64,000 nucleotides of DNA from Methylobacillus caricis (GCF_020532705.1 NZ_JAJAVD010000004.1:124001-188000); one strand, 5' to 3'; shown: positions 9,463 to 19,575, counted from the stretch's first letter. A program made the numbers and translations. Notes: generated by a model from the sequence alone, not told the origin.

Positions 9463-10394
9463 TCCGCCCACACTGCGCGTTGCATGGCCAGGCCATGTGC
9501 GCCATGCGCCCAGGCCTGTCCCATGTCAGACAACTGCAATCCTCCCAAGGCATATACCGGCAAGGCATTGCCGCCCGCTATCCGGGCAAAACCATCCCAC
9601 CCCAACACCTGTGCGCCTGGATGACTCAGGGTATGCTGTACCGGGGAAAGCACGGCAAAATCCAGCCCCAGCTGTCCCGCCTTATCCAACTCCTGCTGGG
9701 AATGGCATGAGGCAGCACATAGCAAGCCCTCAGGCCTGCTCTCCAGCGCCAACAACCTGTCTGATGACAGATGCACACCATCCACCCCAAGCTTCCTGGC
9801 AATATCAATACTGCCATTCAGCAACACGCGCGCCTGGTAAGGTCGTGCTTTTCGCAGCACATGGCTGACAAATTGCTCCAATGCATCTTGCTCCAGATGT
9901 TTCTCGCGCACCTGGATCAGGGCGAACCCTCTGTCCAATGCACGTTCCAGACCAGCGAAAAACCTGGACTCTCCCAACTCTTGCAGATTGGTAATTGCAT
10001 AGATCGGCGGCAGGTTCAATGCCGCCAAAATAGGTTCATTTGCTGGCAGCATCGGACTAACCGTCAGGCCTGCCGGGGATTGCCAGCTCAATACCTGGCC
10101 TTCACATCCCTGTGGCTCATTGTGCCATTCCCGCACAATGAAGAAATGTAGCCGGACATGGCGGTCAGGATATTCAAAACTGCGCGTGAGCCATGGAAAA
10201 GCTTGTTTTACCTCAATCCCCAATTCTTCCCGCAACTCCCGCTGCAAGGCATGCAATGCAGTTTCGCCTGCCTCTATCTTGCCACCTGGAAACTCCCACC
10301 AACCAGCCCATGGCTTGCCCTCAGGTCTTTCCGCCAGCAATACACAACCATCATCGCGTCGCAGAATAGCCACTGCAGCATTCACTATCTTCAT
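9459..10394 (-). CDS. Nudix hydrolase (MutT-type) fused to a ThiE/TenI-like domain
   Basis: Residues 1-130 form a Nudix domain with the box GGKIEAGETALHALQRELREELG, the pattern of MutT enzymes that destroy 8-oxo-dGTP. Residues about 135-311 resemble thiamine-phosphate synthase: YAITNLQELG, ALIQVREKHL, LNGSIDIARKLGVDGVHL and YALGGLQ. Fusions of this kind occur in many proteobacteria, and the ThiE-like half is usually thought to lack true TMP synthase activity. Start overlaps the DUF815 stop as ATGA and the stop overlaps the next small gene. The oxidised-nucleotide role is inferred from the Nudix box. Confidence 0.9.
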   Translation of the reverse strand: MKIVNAAVAILRRDDGCVLLAERPEGKPWAGWWEFPGGKIEAGETALHALQRELREELGIEVKQAFPWLTRSFEYPDRHVRLHFFIVREWHNEPQGCEGQVLSWQSPAGLTVSPMLPANEPILAALNLPPIYAITNLQELGESRFFAGLERALDRGFALIQVREKHLEQDALEQFVSHVLRKARPYQARVLLNGSIDIARKLGVDGVHLSSDRLLALESRPEGLLCAASCHSQQELDKAGQLGLDFAVLSPVQHTLSHPGAQVLGWDGFARIAGGNALPVYALGGLQLSDMGQAWAHGAHGLAMQRAVWAE

Positions 10395-11266
10395 GATTTC
10401 AATTGCTCGGCAAGTGCACTACGGCCAATATGGTCCCGGGCAAACTGGTACGCCACACGCCCGCTGCGTGCACCGCGTGTATTCGAAAACAGCAAGGCAT
10501 CTGCCCGGGTCTGCTCCGGCATTTCCTGGATGCCATAATGTTGCAGCCACTGCTGGACGACAGCCAGATACTCATCCTGGCTAAATGAGTAAAATGAAAG
10601 CCAGAGACCAAAGCGTTCAGATAAGGATACTTTCTCTTCTGTCGTATCTCCAGGACGGATCTCACCCCCATCATGCTGCACCTGCAGATTTTCAGACATA
10701 AACTCCGGCATGAGATGACGCCGGTTCGATGTGGCATATACCAGGACATTATCTGAGGTCGCCGCAATAGAGCCATCCAGCACTACCTTGAGTGCCTTGT
10801 AGCCAGGGTCACTGGACTCGAATGAAAGGTCATCACAAAACACGATGAAGCGTTCCGGGCGATTGCGCAGCAAGCTGACGATCTCTGGCAGGGCTACCAG
10901 ATCCTGCTTGTCTACCTCCACCAAGCGCAAGCCCCGTTCAGAAAAACGGCTCAAGATGGCCTTAACAAGTGAAGACTTGCCAGTCCCCCTGGCTCCGGTC
11001 AGCAAGACATTATTAGCCGGATATCCATGCACAAACTGCTCGGTATTGCGCACAATTTCTGCCTTCTGCTCATCGACATTTCGTATGTCATCCAGCTGGA
11101 TATGGTGTGGATGTGGTACAACCTGTAAAAAGCCACGACCATTCACATGCTGCCAACGCCAGGCAATCGCCGACCAGTCAGGCTCGCTCACCGGGGGCGG
11201 CAGGAAACTCTCCAGGCGGGCAAGCACACGCTCAGCCCGCTCAATCAATTGTTCAAAATCAGCCAT
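10391..11266 (-). CDS. DUF815 AAA-type ATPase
   Basis: A 291-residue ATPase of the DUF815 family, whose biological role is not established. Walker A is GARGTGKSS (around 88-96), Walker B is FIVFCDDLSF (around 138-147), and a sensor-like VLVYATSNRRHLMPEFM follows. The N-terminal hundred residues are a family-specific part. It sits between argJ and the Nudix gene and overlaps the latter by four bases, as commonly seen in betaproteobacteria. Its sequence resembles AAA loaders but nothing here names a substrate. Confidence 0.88.
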   Translation of the reverse strand: MADFEQLIERAERVLARLESFLPPPVSEPDWSAIAWRWQHVNGRGFLQVVPHPHHIQLDDIRNVDEQKAEIVRNTEQFVHGYPANNVLLTGARGTGKSSLVKAILSRFSERGLRLVEVDKQDLVALPEIVSLLRNRPERFIVFCDDLSFESSDPGYKALKVVLDGSIAATSDNVLVYATSNRRHLMPEFMSENLQVQHDGGEIRPGDTTEEKVSLSERFGLWLSFYSFSQDEYLAVVQQWLQHYGIQEMPEQTRADALLFSNTRGARSGRVAYQFARDHIGRSALAEQLKS

Positions 11267-11291
11267 CTGCCAGAAAAAATCCTATCTTTAG

Positions 11292-12521
11292 TTAACTGCG
11301 ATAATCTGCGTTGATGCGCACATAGTCATAGGAAAAGTCACAGGTCCAGACTGTGACACCAGCCTGACCGCGATTCAACACCACCCGCACTGTAATTTCA
11401 GCTTCCTTCATCACAGCGGCACCGAGCGCTTCCACATAACTTATTGCCCGGCCACCATGTTCAGCCACCAGTACATCTCCCAGGTAGAGCTGCATCGTGT
11501 TGACATCAAGATCATCCACCCCTGCATAGCCAATTGCGGCAAGAATGCGGCCCAGGTTTGGATCAGAGGCAAAGAATGCGGTTTTGATCAAAGGTGAATG
11601 TGCAATGGCATAGGCCACCTTGCGGCATTCATCTTCATCACGGCCAGCTTCCACCTGAACGGTCATGAACTTGGTGGCACCTTCACCATCCCTCACAATC
11701 GCTTGCGCCAGTTCAACAGCAACCTCTGTCATGGCATCACGCAACGCCAGATAATCAGCGCTGGCAATGTCGCCAATTTCGCTGTTATCTGCCTTGCCTG
11801 TTGCAATCAGGATCAAGGAGTCATTGGTGGAAGTATCTCCATCCACCGTGATACAGTTGAATGAGCGATTCACGGCATAATCAATCAATGATTGCAATGC
11901 AGCCTGGCTGATGGCGGCATCTGTCGCGATATAGCCAAGCATGGTTGCCATATTGGGGTGAATCATGCCGGAACCCTTGGAAATCCCCGTGATGGTGACT
12001 TGCTTGCCACCCAGTATGATCTGACGCGAAGTGCCCTTGGACACAATATCCGTTGTCATAATGGCCTCAGCGGCATCAAGCCAGCGGTCTTCCTGCAAGT
12101 CAGCTACACATTGCGGCAAGCCTGCAACCAAACGCTCCATGGGCAGTTGCTCCAGGATGACGCCAGTGGAAAACGGCAGCACTTGCTCGGCCCTGATCTG
12201 CAACAAATCAGCCAGTGCCACACAGGTAGCACGCGCATTCTGCATGCCTTGATCGCCAGTACCCGCGTTGGCGTTCCCGGTATTGACCACTAATGCCCGG
12301 ATGTCATCAGGCTGTGCCAGATGCTCTTTGCACAAGGTGACGGGAGCAGCACAAAAACGATTCTTGGTAAACACGCCTGCCACCCGGCTGCCTTCTTCCA
12401 GCAACATCACCAGCATGTCCTTGCGATCAGGTTTGCGGATATGAGCTTTGGCAATGCCCAGTTTGACACCAGGTACTTTTAAGAGAGATTGCGCATCAGG
12501 CGCGACGAGATTGACTGGCAT
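11292..12521 (-). CDS. argJ: Bifunctional glutamate N-acetyltransferase / amino-acid acetyltransferase
   Basis: ArgJ recycles the acetyl group from N-acetylornithine to glutamate and so closes the acetyl cycle of arginine synthesis. The precursor cleaves itself inside [13 protein letters not shown], with Thr193 as nucleophile; KGSGMIHPN precedes it. DGDTSTND in the beta chain is also conserved. The ATG at 12521 (MPVNLVAPD) is the family start and gives 409 residues; a TTG seven codons upstream is less likely. With argA in the same window, this may be a bifunctional or mono-functional ArgJ; sequence alone does not decide. Confidence 0.95.
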   Translation of the reverse strand: MPVNLVAPDAQSLLKVPGVKLGIAKAHIRKPDRKDMLVMLLEEGSRVAGVFTKNRFCAAPVTLCKEHLAQPDDIRALVVNTGNANAGTGDQGMQNARATCVALADLLQIRAEQVLPFSTGVILEQLPMERLVAGLPQCVADLQEDRWLDAAEAIMTTDIVSKGTSRQIILGGKQVTITGISKGSGMIHPNMATMLGYIATDAAISQAALQSLIDYAVNRSFNCITVDGDTSTNDSLILIATGKADNSEIGDIASADYLALRDAMTEVAVELAQAIVRDGEGATKFMTVQVEAGRDEDECRKVAYAIAHSPLIKTAFFASDPNLGRILAAIGYAGVDDLDVNTMQLYLGDVLVAEHGGRAISYVEALGAAVMKEAEITVRVVLNRGQAGVTVWTCDFSYDYVRINADYRS

Positions 12522-12542
12522 GATAGGTATAAAGAGTGACAA

Positions 12543-12720
12543 AAGATTGATTCTACCGTATTCAGTTGGCGATTGATGCTGGCAAACAGGTCATCACCTG
12601 CTTAAACAAGGGATTAAAGGCTGGCATGATGCAGCATTGACCTTCTGGATTGAAACGGTACCCACATCCTCAAAAGCAAGACCAGTAGCAATATGGCGCA
12701 CAAACGTAAACTAGGAACAA
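12543..12720. other. Gap between argJ and the DUF1289 terminator
   Basis: No coding frame or RNA gene is evident in these 178 bases. They must hold the leftward promoter of argJ, but I see no convincing -35/-10 pair. Confidence 0.4.
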
Positions 12721-12753
12721 AATGAAAAGGCCGGAATCCCGGCCTTTTCATTT
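12721..12753 (-). terminator. Bidirectional hairpin terminator after DUF1289 gene
   Basis: AATGAAAAGGCCGG and CCGGCCTTTTCATT pair around AATC with flanking A and T runs. It closes the leftward secA-DUF1289 transcript 15 bases past the stop. Confidence 0.85.
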
Positions 12754-12767
12754 TGCTGTCATTGACA

Positions 12768-12950
12768 CTAACTCAGTAATTCGGCTTCACGGGCACTGGC
12801 TTTTTCAATTACCTGCTTGCGCTCAGCATTTCCCATGGCACGCCAACCGCGGATTTCATCAATCGTGCGGAAACACCCCTCGCAAAAACCATGCTCATCG
12901 CCAATCAGGCAAACGCCAACACAGGGAGAAACCACCACATCGGCATTCAT
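12768..12950 (-). CDS. DUF1289 small cysteine-rich protein
   Basis: A 60-residue member of the DUF1289 family with the pattern SPCVGVCLIGDEHGFCEGC and RTIDEIRGWRAM, where four cysteines probably hold a metal. The function is unknown in the family, though members are widespread in proteobacteria. It lies 15 bases after secA on the same strand and ahead of a strong terminator, so it is the last gene of the secA transcript. Confidence 0.9.
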   Translation of the reverse strand: MNADVVVSPCVGVCLIGDEHGFCEGCFRTIDEIRGWRAMGNAERKQVIEKASAREAELLS

Positions 12951-12964
12951 TGCCAGAATTCTCT

Positions 12965-15691
12965 TTAGCTCAGCTTACCGTGACATTGCTTGTATTTCTT
13001 GCCTGATCCGCAAGGACACAGATCATTACGGCCAACCTTGTTGCCATCGCGCTCGAAAGGACGTATCGCCACCCGGGCGTCACCATCTTCAATAGATTCA
13101 TCCTCTGTAGATTCACCATAGCTGGCATGTTGATATTGCACATTTTCAGGCTCCACTGGCTTCTCAACCGCCTCCACGTCCGCCTCGCTCTGCACCTTGA
13201 CCAGCATGGTCACTTGCGTTACCTCTCTCTTGATGGTATCCAGAAGATTGGAGAACAAGGCAAATGCTTCACGCTTATATTCCTGCTTGGGGTTCTTTTG
13301 TGCATAAGAGCGTAGATGGATACCCTGGCGCAAATGATCAAGCGCGGCGAGATGCTCACGCCAGTGGTTATCAAGGCTTTGCAACATGACAGCACGCTCA
13401 AACTGGCGCATCACACCAGCAGAAGCCTGCTCTTCCTTGGCTTTGTATGCTGCATCAGCCGCATCCTGGATATGCTGACGCAAGGTTTCTTCATGCAGGT
13501 TGGGATTTTCCTCCAGCATTTTCTGCAATGGAATCTCGAGACCCAATTCAGCTTGCAACGCTTTCTCAAGACCGGCAACATCCCACTGCTCTTCAAGACT
13601 TTGCGGAGGAATATAGGTGGTCACGGTATTCTGAATCACATCCTCGCGCATGACAGAGATGGTCTCGCCCACATCCGCCGCCTCCAGCAAATCGTTGCGC
13701 TGTTGGTAAATGACCTTGCGCTGGTCATTGGATACATCATCATATTCGAGCAATTGCTTGCGTATATCGAAGTTGCGGCCCTCAACCTTGCGCTGCGCGT
13801 TTTCGATGGCACGTGTCACCCATGGATGCTCAATCGCTTCACCCTCAGGCATTTTGAGGCGTTCCATAATGGCAGAAACACGGTCCGATGCAAAAATACG
13901 CAGCAACTGGTCTTCTAGGGACAAGTAGAAACGGCTGGAACCAGGATCACCCTGGCGACCTGAACGGCCACGCAGCTGGTTATCCACACGGCGTGACTCA
14001 TGACGCTCGGTACCAATAATATGCAAGCCGCCCGCCGCCAGCACGGCATCATGCTGCACTTGCCATTCAGCCTTAACAGCCGCGATCTTGGCGGCCTTGT
14101 CGGCTTCGGTTAGCGCCTCATCCTGCTCGATTGCCGCAATTTCAGGTTCAGGGTTACCACCAAGCACAATGTCTGTACCACGGCCAGCCATATTGGTGGC
14201 AATCGTAATTACCCCTGGGCGGCCAGCCTGGACGATAATATGCGCCTCACGCTCATGCTGCTTGGCATTCAAGACTTGATGTTCCAGCTTGGCTTGGTCC
14301 AGCAAGGAAGAAATCAGTTCGGAATTCTCAATCGAGGTAGTGCCCACCAGTACCGGCTGACCACGCTTCTGGCACTCCTTGATATCCTCGATCACCGCCG
14401 CATACTTTTCCTTGCCGGTACGGTAAACCTTGTCCATATGATCTTTGCGCTGAAGGCCTCGGTGCGTAGGGATCACGACCGTCTCCAGACTGTAGATCTG
14501 GTTGAATTCGTAGGCTTCAGTATCGGCAGTACCTGTCATGCCTGACAGCTTGCCGTACATGCGGAAGAAATTCTGGAAGGTAATGGAAGCCAGGGTCTGG
14601 TTTTCCTTTTGGATGGTCACTCCTTCCTTGGCCTCAACCGCTTGGTGCAAACCATCGGACCAGCGGCGGCCAGCCATCATGCGGCCGGTAAATTCATCGA
14701 CAATGACAATTTCGCCATCGCGCACCACATAGTGCTGGTCGCGATGATAAAGTGCCTGCGCACGCAGCGAAGCATACATATGATGCACCAGGCTGATATT
14801 GGCAGCGTCATAGAGGCTGCTGCCTTCTGGCAGCAGGCCGGCTTCGGCCAGCAGTGCCTCGGCATGCTCATGGCCTTGTTCGGAAAGCAATACCTGGTGC
14901 GATTTTTCATCCACCCAGAAATCGCCTTCGCCTTCCTCCTCCTTCTGACGCACCAGCTTGGCGGCAATGCCATTCATCTGCAGGTAGAGGTCTACGCTGT
15001 CATCGGCCTGCCCGGAAATGATCAGAGGGGTACGGGCTTCATCAATCAGGATGGAGTCAACCTCATCCACCAGCGCATAATTCAGGCCGCGCTGCACACG
15101 CTCTTCTGCTGTGAATACCATGTTATCGCGCAGATAGTCAAAACCGAATTCATTGTTGGTACCGTAAGTGATATCAGCTGCGTACGCCTTCTGTTTTTCA
15201 TCATGCGGCATCTGAGAGAGATTGATACCAACGCTCAGACCAAGAAAATTGTAGAGGCGGGACATCCACTCGGCATCACGGCGCGCCAGGTAGTCATTGA
15301 CGGTAACCACATGCACACCCTTGCCGGTCAGCGCATTAAGATAGGCAGGCAGCGTAGCTACCAACGTCTTGCCTTCGCCTGTGCGCATTTCTGCAATCTT
15401 GCCAGCATTCAGTACCATGCCGCCAATCAGCTGTACGTCAAAATGGCGCATGTTCAATGCCCGACGCCCACCCTCACGAACTACGGCAAATGCCTCAGGC
15501 AAGAGCTTTTCCAGGCCTTCACCCTGCTGGTATCGCTGCTTGAATTCTTCCGTCTTGCCACGCAACTGCTCATCCGTCAGTGCCTGCATGGTACTTTCAA
15601 GATCGTTGATGGCACGGACGTTCTGTGCATATTGTTTTACCAGCCGGTCGTTACGGCTACCGAAGAATTTTTTGAACAGCGCGGATAACAT
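12965..15691 (-). CDS. secA: Preprotein translocase ATPase SecA
   Basis: SecA drives proteins through SecYEG using ATP. The 908-residue protein has the Walker A motif MRTGEGKT (102-109), [19 protein letters not shown] for Walker B, the helicase-like second nucleotide domain ([45 protein letters not shown]), and the C-terminal zinc-binding and SecB-binding tail [17 protein letters not shown]. Length and motif order are normal. The gene lies downstream of an M23 peptidase, as in many beta- and gammaproteobacteria; I see no SecM-type leader gene. A small hairpin lies just upstream of its start. Confidence 0.98.
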   Translation of the reverse strand: MLSALFKKFFGSRNDRLVKQYAQNVRAINDLESTMQALTDEQLRGKTEEFKQRYQQGEGLEKLLPEAFAVVREGGRRALNMRHFDVQLIGGMVLNAGKIAEMRTGEGKTLVATLPAYLNALTGKGVHVVTVNDYLARRDAEWMSRLYNFLGLSVGINLSQMPHDEKQKAYAADITYGTNNEFGFDYLRDNMVFTAEERVQRGLNYALVDEVDSILIDEARTPLIISGQADDSVDLYLQMNGIAAKLVRQKEEEGEGDFWVDEKSHQVLLSEQGHEHAEALLAEAGLLPEGSSLYDAANISLVHHMYASLRAQALYHRDQHYVVRDGEIVIVDEFTGRMMAGRRWSDGLHQAVEAKEGVTIQKENQTLASITFQNFFRMYGKLSGMTGTADTEAYEFNQIYSLETVVIPTHRGLQRKDHMDKVYRTGKEKYAAVIEDIKECQKRGQPVLVGTTSIENSELISSLLDQAKLEHQVLNAKQHEREAHIIVQAGRPGVITIATNMAGRGTDIVLGGNPEPEIAAIEQDEALTEADKAAKIAAVKAEWQVQHDAVLAAGGLHIIGTERHESRRVDNQLRGRSGRQGDPGSSRFYLSLEDQLLRIFASDRVSAIMERLKMPEGEAIEHPWVTRAIENAQRKVEGRNFDIRKQLLEYDDVSNDQRKVIYQQRNDLLEAADVGETISVMREDVIQNTVTTYIPPQSLEEQWDVAGLEKALQAELGLEIPLQKMLEENPNLHEETLRQHIQDAADAAYKAKEEQASAGVMRQFERAVMLQSLDNHWREHLAALDHLRQGIHLRSYAQKNPKQEYKREAFALFSNLLDTIKREVTQVTMLVKVQSEADVEAVEKPVEPENVQYQHASYGESTEDESIEDGDARVAIRPFERDGNKVGRNDLCPCGSGKKYKQCHGKLS

Positions 15692-15705
15692 GAAGTGACA
15701 CCAAT

Positions 15706-15723
15706 TTTCCGCCTACGCGGAAA
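15706..15723 (-). promoter_or_regulatory. Hairpin in the secA leader
   Basis: TTTCCGC and GCGGAAA pair around a four-base loop, 14 bases upstream of the secA ATG. No T run follows, so it is not a terminator; it could modulate ribosome access or be chance. Confidence 0.35.
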
Positions 15724-15798
15724 CCTCTAGGTTAGCTTTGATAATTGAGAAATTAAGGATAATTACAAAAAAACACTTAATAAAATCGTTTTAAATAC

Positions 15799-16677
15799 TT
15801 ACTTCATACTTTGCAGATACTTGCGTGGGTCAAGTGCAGCCCCGTTCAATCGCACCTCAAAATGCAGATGGGCGCCAGTGGAACGACCTGTGCTGCCAAC
15901 ACGGGCTATCATCTGCCCTCTTTCTACACGGTCACCAGCCCTTACCAGCAACTCGGACGCATGCGCATACCGGGTTTCCAAGCCTGAGCCATGGTCAATC
16001 CTCACGATTCTACCATAGTCGGATGTCTGCTCAGAAGCCGTTACAATTCCATCAGCAGAAGCATACACAGGCGTGCCATTCTCGGCTACAAAATCCAGGC
16101 CTTCATGAAAAGCCATTTGTCCGGAAAATGGGTCTACACGCCAGCCATAACTTGAGGAGTTATACGCAACATCGGTAGGCATGGTACTGGGCAAAGTGTC
16201 CGCCTTCAGGCGTTTCTGCAACATCAAGGCTTCCAACATGCTCAGCTTTTCGCTCCGGACATCAATATCCCGCACCAGTTCAGCAAGCCTTTCCCCAAGC
16301 TCCTGCTCTGACATGCCATAGGCATCCACGGCTGGGCCGCCCCTGCCAGGTGGCAGAATGTCGCCCTCACTTTCCTTGACACCAGCAAGAGAAGATAGCC
16401 TTGCACCCAGGGCATCCAGGCGCATCACCTTGGCCTGAACCTCTCCCAGCTGCATCGCCAAAGCATCAATATGCTCCTGCTCGGTGGCCGAAACAAACTT
16501 CAATGTTGTCGGCAACTGGGCTTTTACTCCTTGGTGCTCATGTCCACCATGTGGCACAATAAAAGCCCAGACCAGCGCTGCTGGCACCAGGCTGAAAAAC
16601 GCTATCGCAAGCAATAGCAGATTCAAGGAAACTATCCTCGGTCTTGCCATGCTGTTTGAAACAAAAATTATGTTCAT
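15799..16677 (-). CDS. M23-family peptidoglycan peptidase
   Basis: A membrane-anchored LytM-type endopeptidase or amidase activator. With the ATG at 16677 the protein has 292 residues; GAGGGGA lies five bases before this start, while the longer frame upstream lacks family similarity. An N-terminal helix (VSLNLLLLAIAFFSLVPAALVWAFIV) is followed by a coiled-coil-like stretch and the M23 domain with FHEGLDFVAENGTPVYASADG and RSTGAHLHFEVRLNG. The H(x)nD and HxH ligands are present (HEGLD, HLHFE), so it may be an active zinc enzyme. Upstream of secA on the same strand and divergent from the dciA-like gene. Confidence 0.9.
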   Translation of the reverse strand: MNIIFVSNSMARPRIVSLNLLLLAIAFFSLVPAALVWAFIVPHGGHEHQGVKAQLPTTLKFVSATEQEHIDALAMQLGEVQAKVMRLDALGARLSSLAGVKESEGDILPPGRGGPAVDAYGMSEQELGERLAELVRDIDVRSEKLSMLEALMLQKRLKADTLPSTMPTDVAYNSSSYGWRVDPFSGQMAFHEGLDFVAENGTPVYASADGIVTASEQTSDYGRIVRIDHGSGLETRYAHASELLVRAGDRVERGQMIARVGSTGRSTGAHLHFEVRLNGAALDPRKYLQSMK

Positions 16678-16702
16678 TGCTTCCCCTCGGGAGATTTCCG
16701 GC

Positions 16703-17119
16703 ATGCTCCGCATTAGCGCACTTTTTACTGAAAATGCCGAACTGGCAGCCTTGTCGGAACAGGCAGAAAAACTGACACTGTCGCAACAGAAATGGAACGC
16801 TGTGGTACCGGCTCCACTCAAACCATACACTCAGGCAGGGAGCATCGGCCATAAGCGGTTGACGGTATATGCCGATAACGGTGCCGTGGCTGCCAAAATC
16901 AAATTATTGTTGCCCAGCCTGATGGTTGGACTGCAAAAACAAGGGCTTGAAGTTACTTCAATTCGGGTGGAAGTGCAAGTCAAATCTTCCCCGGCAAAAC
17001 CAGGCAAAAAACTGCGAGTTATCAGCCCTGTAGCCGCGGCCAGCCTGGAAAAACTTGCCGAGGATCTGAAGGGATCAGCCCTCGGCGACGCAATAGCGAG
17101 ACTATCAAGACGCCGCTGA
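16703..17119 (+). CDS. DUF721 / DciA-like protein
   Basis: A 138-residue protein of the DUF721 family, which contains DciA, the ancestral loader of the replicative helicase. The N-terminal part reads ELAALSEQAEKLTLSQQKWNAVVPAPL, and the domain goes on with LTVYADNGAVAAKIKLLLPSLM, both family-like. The ATG at 16703 is preceded by CGGGAG at a good distance; upstream in-frame starts would lie inside the divergent peptidase gene. The DciA role is inferred by family only, and the protein ends in a basic tail. Confidence 0.78.
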   Translation: MLRISALFTENAELAALSEQAEKLTLSQQKWNAVVPAPLKPYTQAGSIGHKRLTVYADNGAVAAKIKLLLPSLMVGLQKQGLEVTSIRVEVQVKSSPAKPGKKLRVISPVAAASLEKLAEDLKGSALGDAIARLSRRR

Positions 17120-17169
17120 TTCAGTCATATCAACCAACCCGTCATCATGGATCTTTTGTAGCTCTACTA

Positions 17170-17961
17170 ATGGAATTTTTACTCTACTTTATTGCAGGCG
17201 CAGGGGCAGGTATTCTTTCGGGACTCCTGGGAGTAGGTGGTGGCACCGTCATTGTACCGATACTGGTATTCATCTTCACTGCGCAACACTTTCCCGAACA
17301 ACATGTCATGCACATGGCCCTGGGCACCTCGCTCGCTACCATTATCCTGACCTCAATCTCCTCGGCGCGTGCGCATCACAAGAAACAGAATGTGCACTGG
17401 ACAATGGTCAAGCGCATTGCCCCGGGCATCGTGATCGGCACCATACTGGGCGCATTGCTCGCAGGGCAATTGAATACTGCTATCCTGAAAACTGTTTTTG
17501 CGGTGTTTGTCTTGCTGATCGCCACCCAGATGATCATGAACTTTACCCCCGCTGCCCACCGGCAATTACCCGGCAAGGCCGGCATCTCCCTCATGGGCGG
17601 CCTGATCGGTGTGATTTCCAGCCTGGTAGGTATAGGCGGCGGCTCGGTTTCAGTCCCGTATTTGATCTACTGCAATTTCAATGCACGATATGCCATAGGT
17701 ACCTCCTCGGCCATCGGCCTGCCAATCGCCATTGCTGGTACAGCGGGCTTCATCCTGGCAGGATATTCTGGGGCGGCACTTCCCGCTTACAGTATGGGCT
17801 ATATTTATTTACCGGCGTTTATAGGCATCGCGCTGACCAGCATACTGACAGCACCTATAGGCGCTTACCTTGCTCATAAACTACCTATCCCTGTGCTTAA
17901 GCGGCTGTTTGCCTTATTGCTTTACATCGTTGGACTCAAAATGCTCTGGAGCCTGTTATGA
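17170..17961 (+). CDS. TauE/SafE family membrane permease
   Basis: A 263-residue integral membrane protein with about eight helices and the family's twin glycine-rich motifs: GILSGLLGVGGGTVIVPIL at residues 14-32 and GVISSLVGIGGGSVSVPYL near 145-165. Family members export or import sulfonates, sulfite or other anions, but the substrate cannot be read here. Its stop overlaps the ABC ATPase start by four bases (ATGA), so all three genes are probably one transcript, although a functional link with the exporter is not obvious. Confidence 0.9.
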   Translation: MEFLLYFIAGAGAGILSGLLGVGGGTVIVPILVFIFTAQHFPEQHVMHMALGTSLATIILTSISSARAHHKKQNVHWTMVKRIAPGIVIGTILGALLAGQLNTAILKTVFAVFVLLIATQMIMNFTPAAHRQLPGKAGISLMGGLIGVISSLVGIGGGSVSVPYLIYCNFNARYAIGTSSAIGLPIAIAGTAGFILAGYSGAALPAYSMGYIYLPAFIGIALTSILTAPIGAYLAHKLPIPVLKRLFALLLYIVGLKMLWSLL

Positions 17962-18716
17962 TGACCAGTCCCCAAGTCAGCAGCGACAACGTGATTGAAG
18001 TCACAGGCCTATACAAGCACTTCGATCAGGTGTGTGCTATCAACAACCTCAGCTTCGAGGCCAGGAGAGGCGTCACCACCGCCCTGTTAGGTGGGAATGG
18101 CGCAGGCAAGACCACCACTATTGCCATGCTGCTAGGCCTGTTGCTGCCCAGCAGCGGCAAGATCAGGATATTGGGTGAGAATATGCTGCAGCATCGTTAT
18201 CGCTTGCTTCATCGCATGAACTTCTCGTCACCTTATGTGGATTTGCCACAAAGGCTCACCATCAGGCAGAATCTCACCGTTTACGGCCACCTTTACCGGC
18301 TGCCGCAGCTCAAACAGCGTATAGAGGAACTTGCAGAAGCATTGAATCTATCCAAATTGCTGGACAGGAAATACGGCCAGCTTTCTGCCGGGCAGAAAAC
18401 CCGCGTATCGCTTGCCAAGGCATTGTTGAATGAGCCCGAGCTTTTGCTGATGGATGAACCCACTGCATCCCTGGATCCGGATACCGCAGACTCCATCCGT
18501 ACTTATCTTGAACAGTACCAGCAACGTACCGGTGCCAGCATATTGCTTGCTTCGCACAACATGGCAGAGGTCGAACGCATGGCCAGTGATGTGATCATGC
18601 TCCGCCAGGGCCAGGTAGTGGATAGTGGTTCCCCACAGGCACTGATTGAGCAATACGGCAGGACCAATCTGGAAGAAGTCTTTATAGATATTGCACGCCA
18701 TAAGGAGCTGAACTGA
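17958..18716 (+). CDS. ABC transporter ATP-binding protein
   Basis: The 252-residue ATPase carries Walker A GGNGAGKTT (about 45-53), signature LSAGQKTRVSLAKALL, Walker B LLLMDEPTASLDPD and the H-loop ASHNMAEVERM. It belongs to the NodI/CcmA/NatA-type ABC-2 exporters. Its stop and the permease start share a base, so the pair is translationally coupled. A typical substrate for this class would be a drug, lipid or polysaccharide; nothing nearby tells which. Confidence 0.92.
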   Translation: MMTSPQVSSDNVIEVTGLYKHFDQVCAINNLSFEARRGVTTALLGGNGAGKTTTIAMLLGLLLPSSGKIRILGENMLQHRYRLLHRMNFSSPYVDLPQRLTIRQNLTVYGHLYRLPQLKQRIEELAEALNLSKLLDRKYGQLSAGQKTRVSLAKALLNEPELLLMDEPTASLDPDTADSIRTYLEQYQQRTGASILLASHNMAEVERMASDVIMLRQGQVVDSGSPQALIEQYGRTNLEEVFIDIARHKELN

Positions 18717-19528
18717 TGGCGGCGCAAGACGTACACTTCTCTATCCGGCGCATAGGGGCAGTCGCCTTGCGCCACCTTTACCTCATGCGCTCATCCTGGC
18801 CGCGCGTGCTGGAAATGGTGTATTGGCCCACAGTGCAGATGATATTGTGGGGATTCATCACCTTGTTCCTGCAGAACAACAGCAGCTTCATCGCCCAGGC
18901 CAGTGGCGTTCTGCTTTCCGGCGTACTGCTTTGGGATGTGTTGTTCCGCGGCCAGTTGGGCATTGCCCTGGTATTCATGGAGGAGATGTGGTCACGCAAC
19001 CTGGGTCACCTGTTTGTCAGCCCATTGCGCCCCTATGAAATGGTGGCCTCGCTCCTGCTCATGAGCCTGATCCGGACCCTGATTGGCATTGGCGGCGCCA
19101 CCCTGATTGCCATCCCGCTGTTCCACTACAACATTTACGACATCGGCCTGCCGCTCATTGCCTTCTTCCTCAACCTCATCGTCATGGGTTGGGCCATAGG
19201 CCTGATTGTCTCGGGCATTGTCCTGCGTTATGGCATGGGAGCTGAAAGCATTGCCTGGGTCAGCGTGTTTGCCATACAACCACTATGCGCCATCTATTAC
19301 CCCGTAGCCATCCTGCCTAGCTGGTTACAACCCATCGCCTGGGCGTTGCCCGCCAGTCATGTATTTGAAGGTATGCGCGAGTTGCTGTTGCACCACACAC
19401 TCAATATCGCTCATATGCAATGGGCAGCCCTGTTGAATATCCTTTACCTGGGCATAGGCATCGCCATTTTCCTGGGCTATTTCCATACCGCAAGGAAAAA
19501 AGGCTTGCTACTGCAAGTAGGGGAGTAA
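18716..19528 (+). CDS. ABC-2 type transporter permease
   Basis: A 270-residue membrane protein with six predicted helices and the ABC-2 signature region around IGLIVSGIVLRYGMGAESIAW and PLCAIYYPVAILPSWLQPIAWALPASHVFEGMR. It pairs with the ATPase directly upstream and probably forms a dimeric exporter in the inner membrane. A bidirectional terminator follows the stop, closing the transcript that begins with the dciA-like gene or the TauE gene. Confidence 0.9.
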   Translation: MAAQDVHFSIRRIGAVALRHLYLMRSSWPRVLEMVYWPTVQMILWGFITLFLQNNSSFIAQASGVLLSGVLLWDVLFRGQLGIALVFMEEMWSRNLGHLFVSPLRPYEMVASLLLMSLIRTLIGIGGATLIAIPLFHYNIYDIGLPLIAFFLNLIVMGWAIGLIVSGIVLRYGMGAESIAWVSVFAIQPLCAIYYPVAILPSWLQPIAWALPASHVFEGMRELLLHHTLNIAHMQWAALLNILYLGIGIAIFLGYFHTARKKGLLLQVGE

Positions 19529-19539
19529 AGCGAGTATGA

Positions 19540-19575
19540 CAATAAAAACGGCGCTTCAAGCGCCGTTTTTATTGT
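19540..19575. terminator. Bidirectional terminator between the ABC permease and ppa
   Basis: AATAAAAACGGCGCTT and AAGCGCCGTTTTTATT form a near-continuous palindrome with A and T runs at both ends, fitting the two convergent transcription units. Confidence 0.85.

Noticed and set aside
14609-15688. 359-codon open frame antisense to secA
   Set aside because: Mirror frame of the SecA ATPase domain with no domain of its own.
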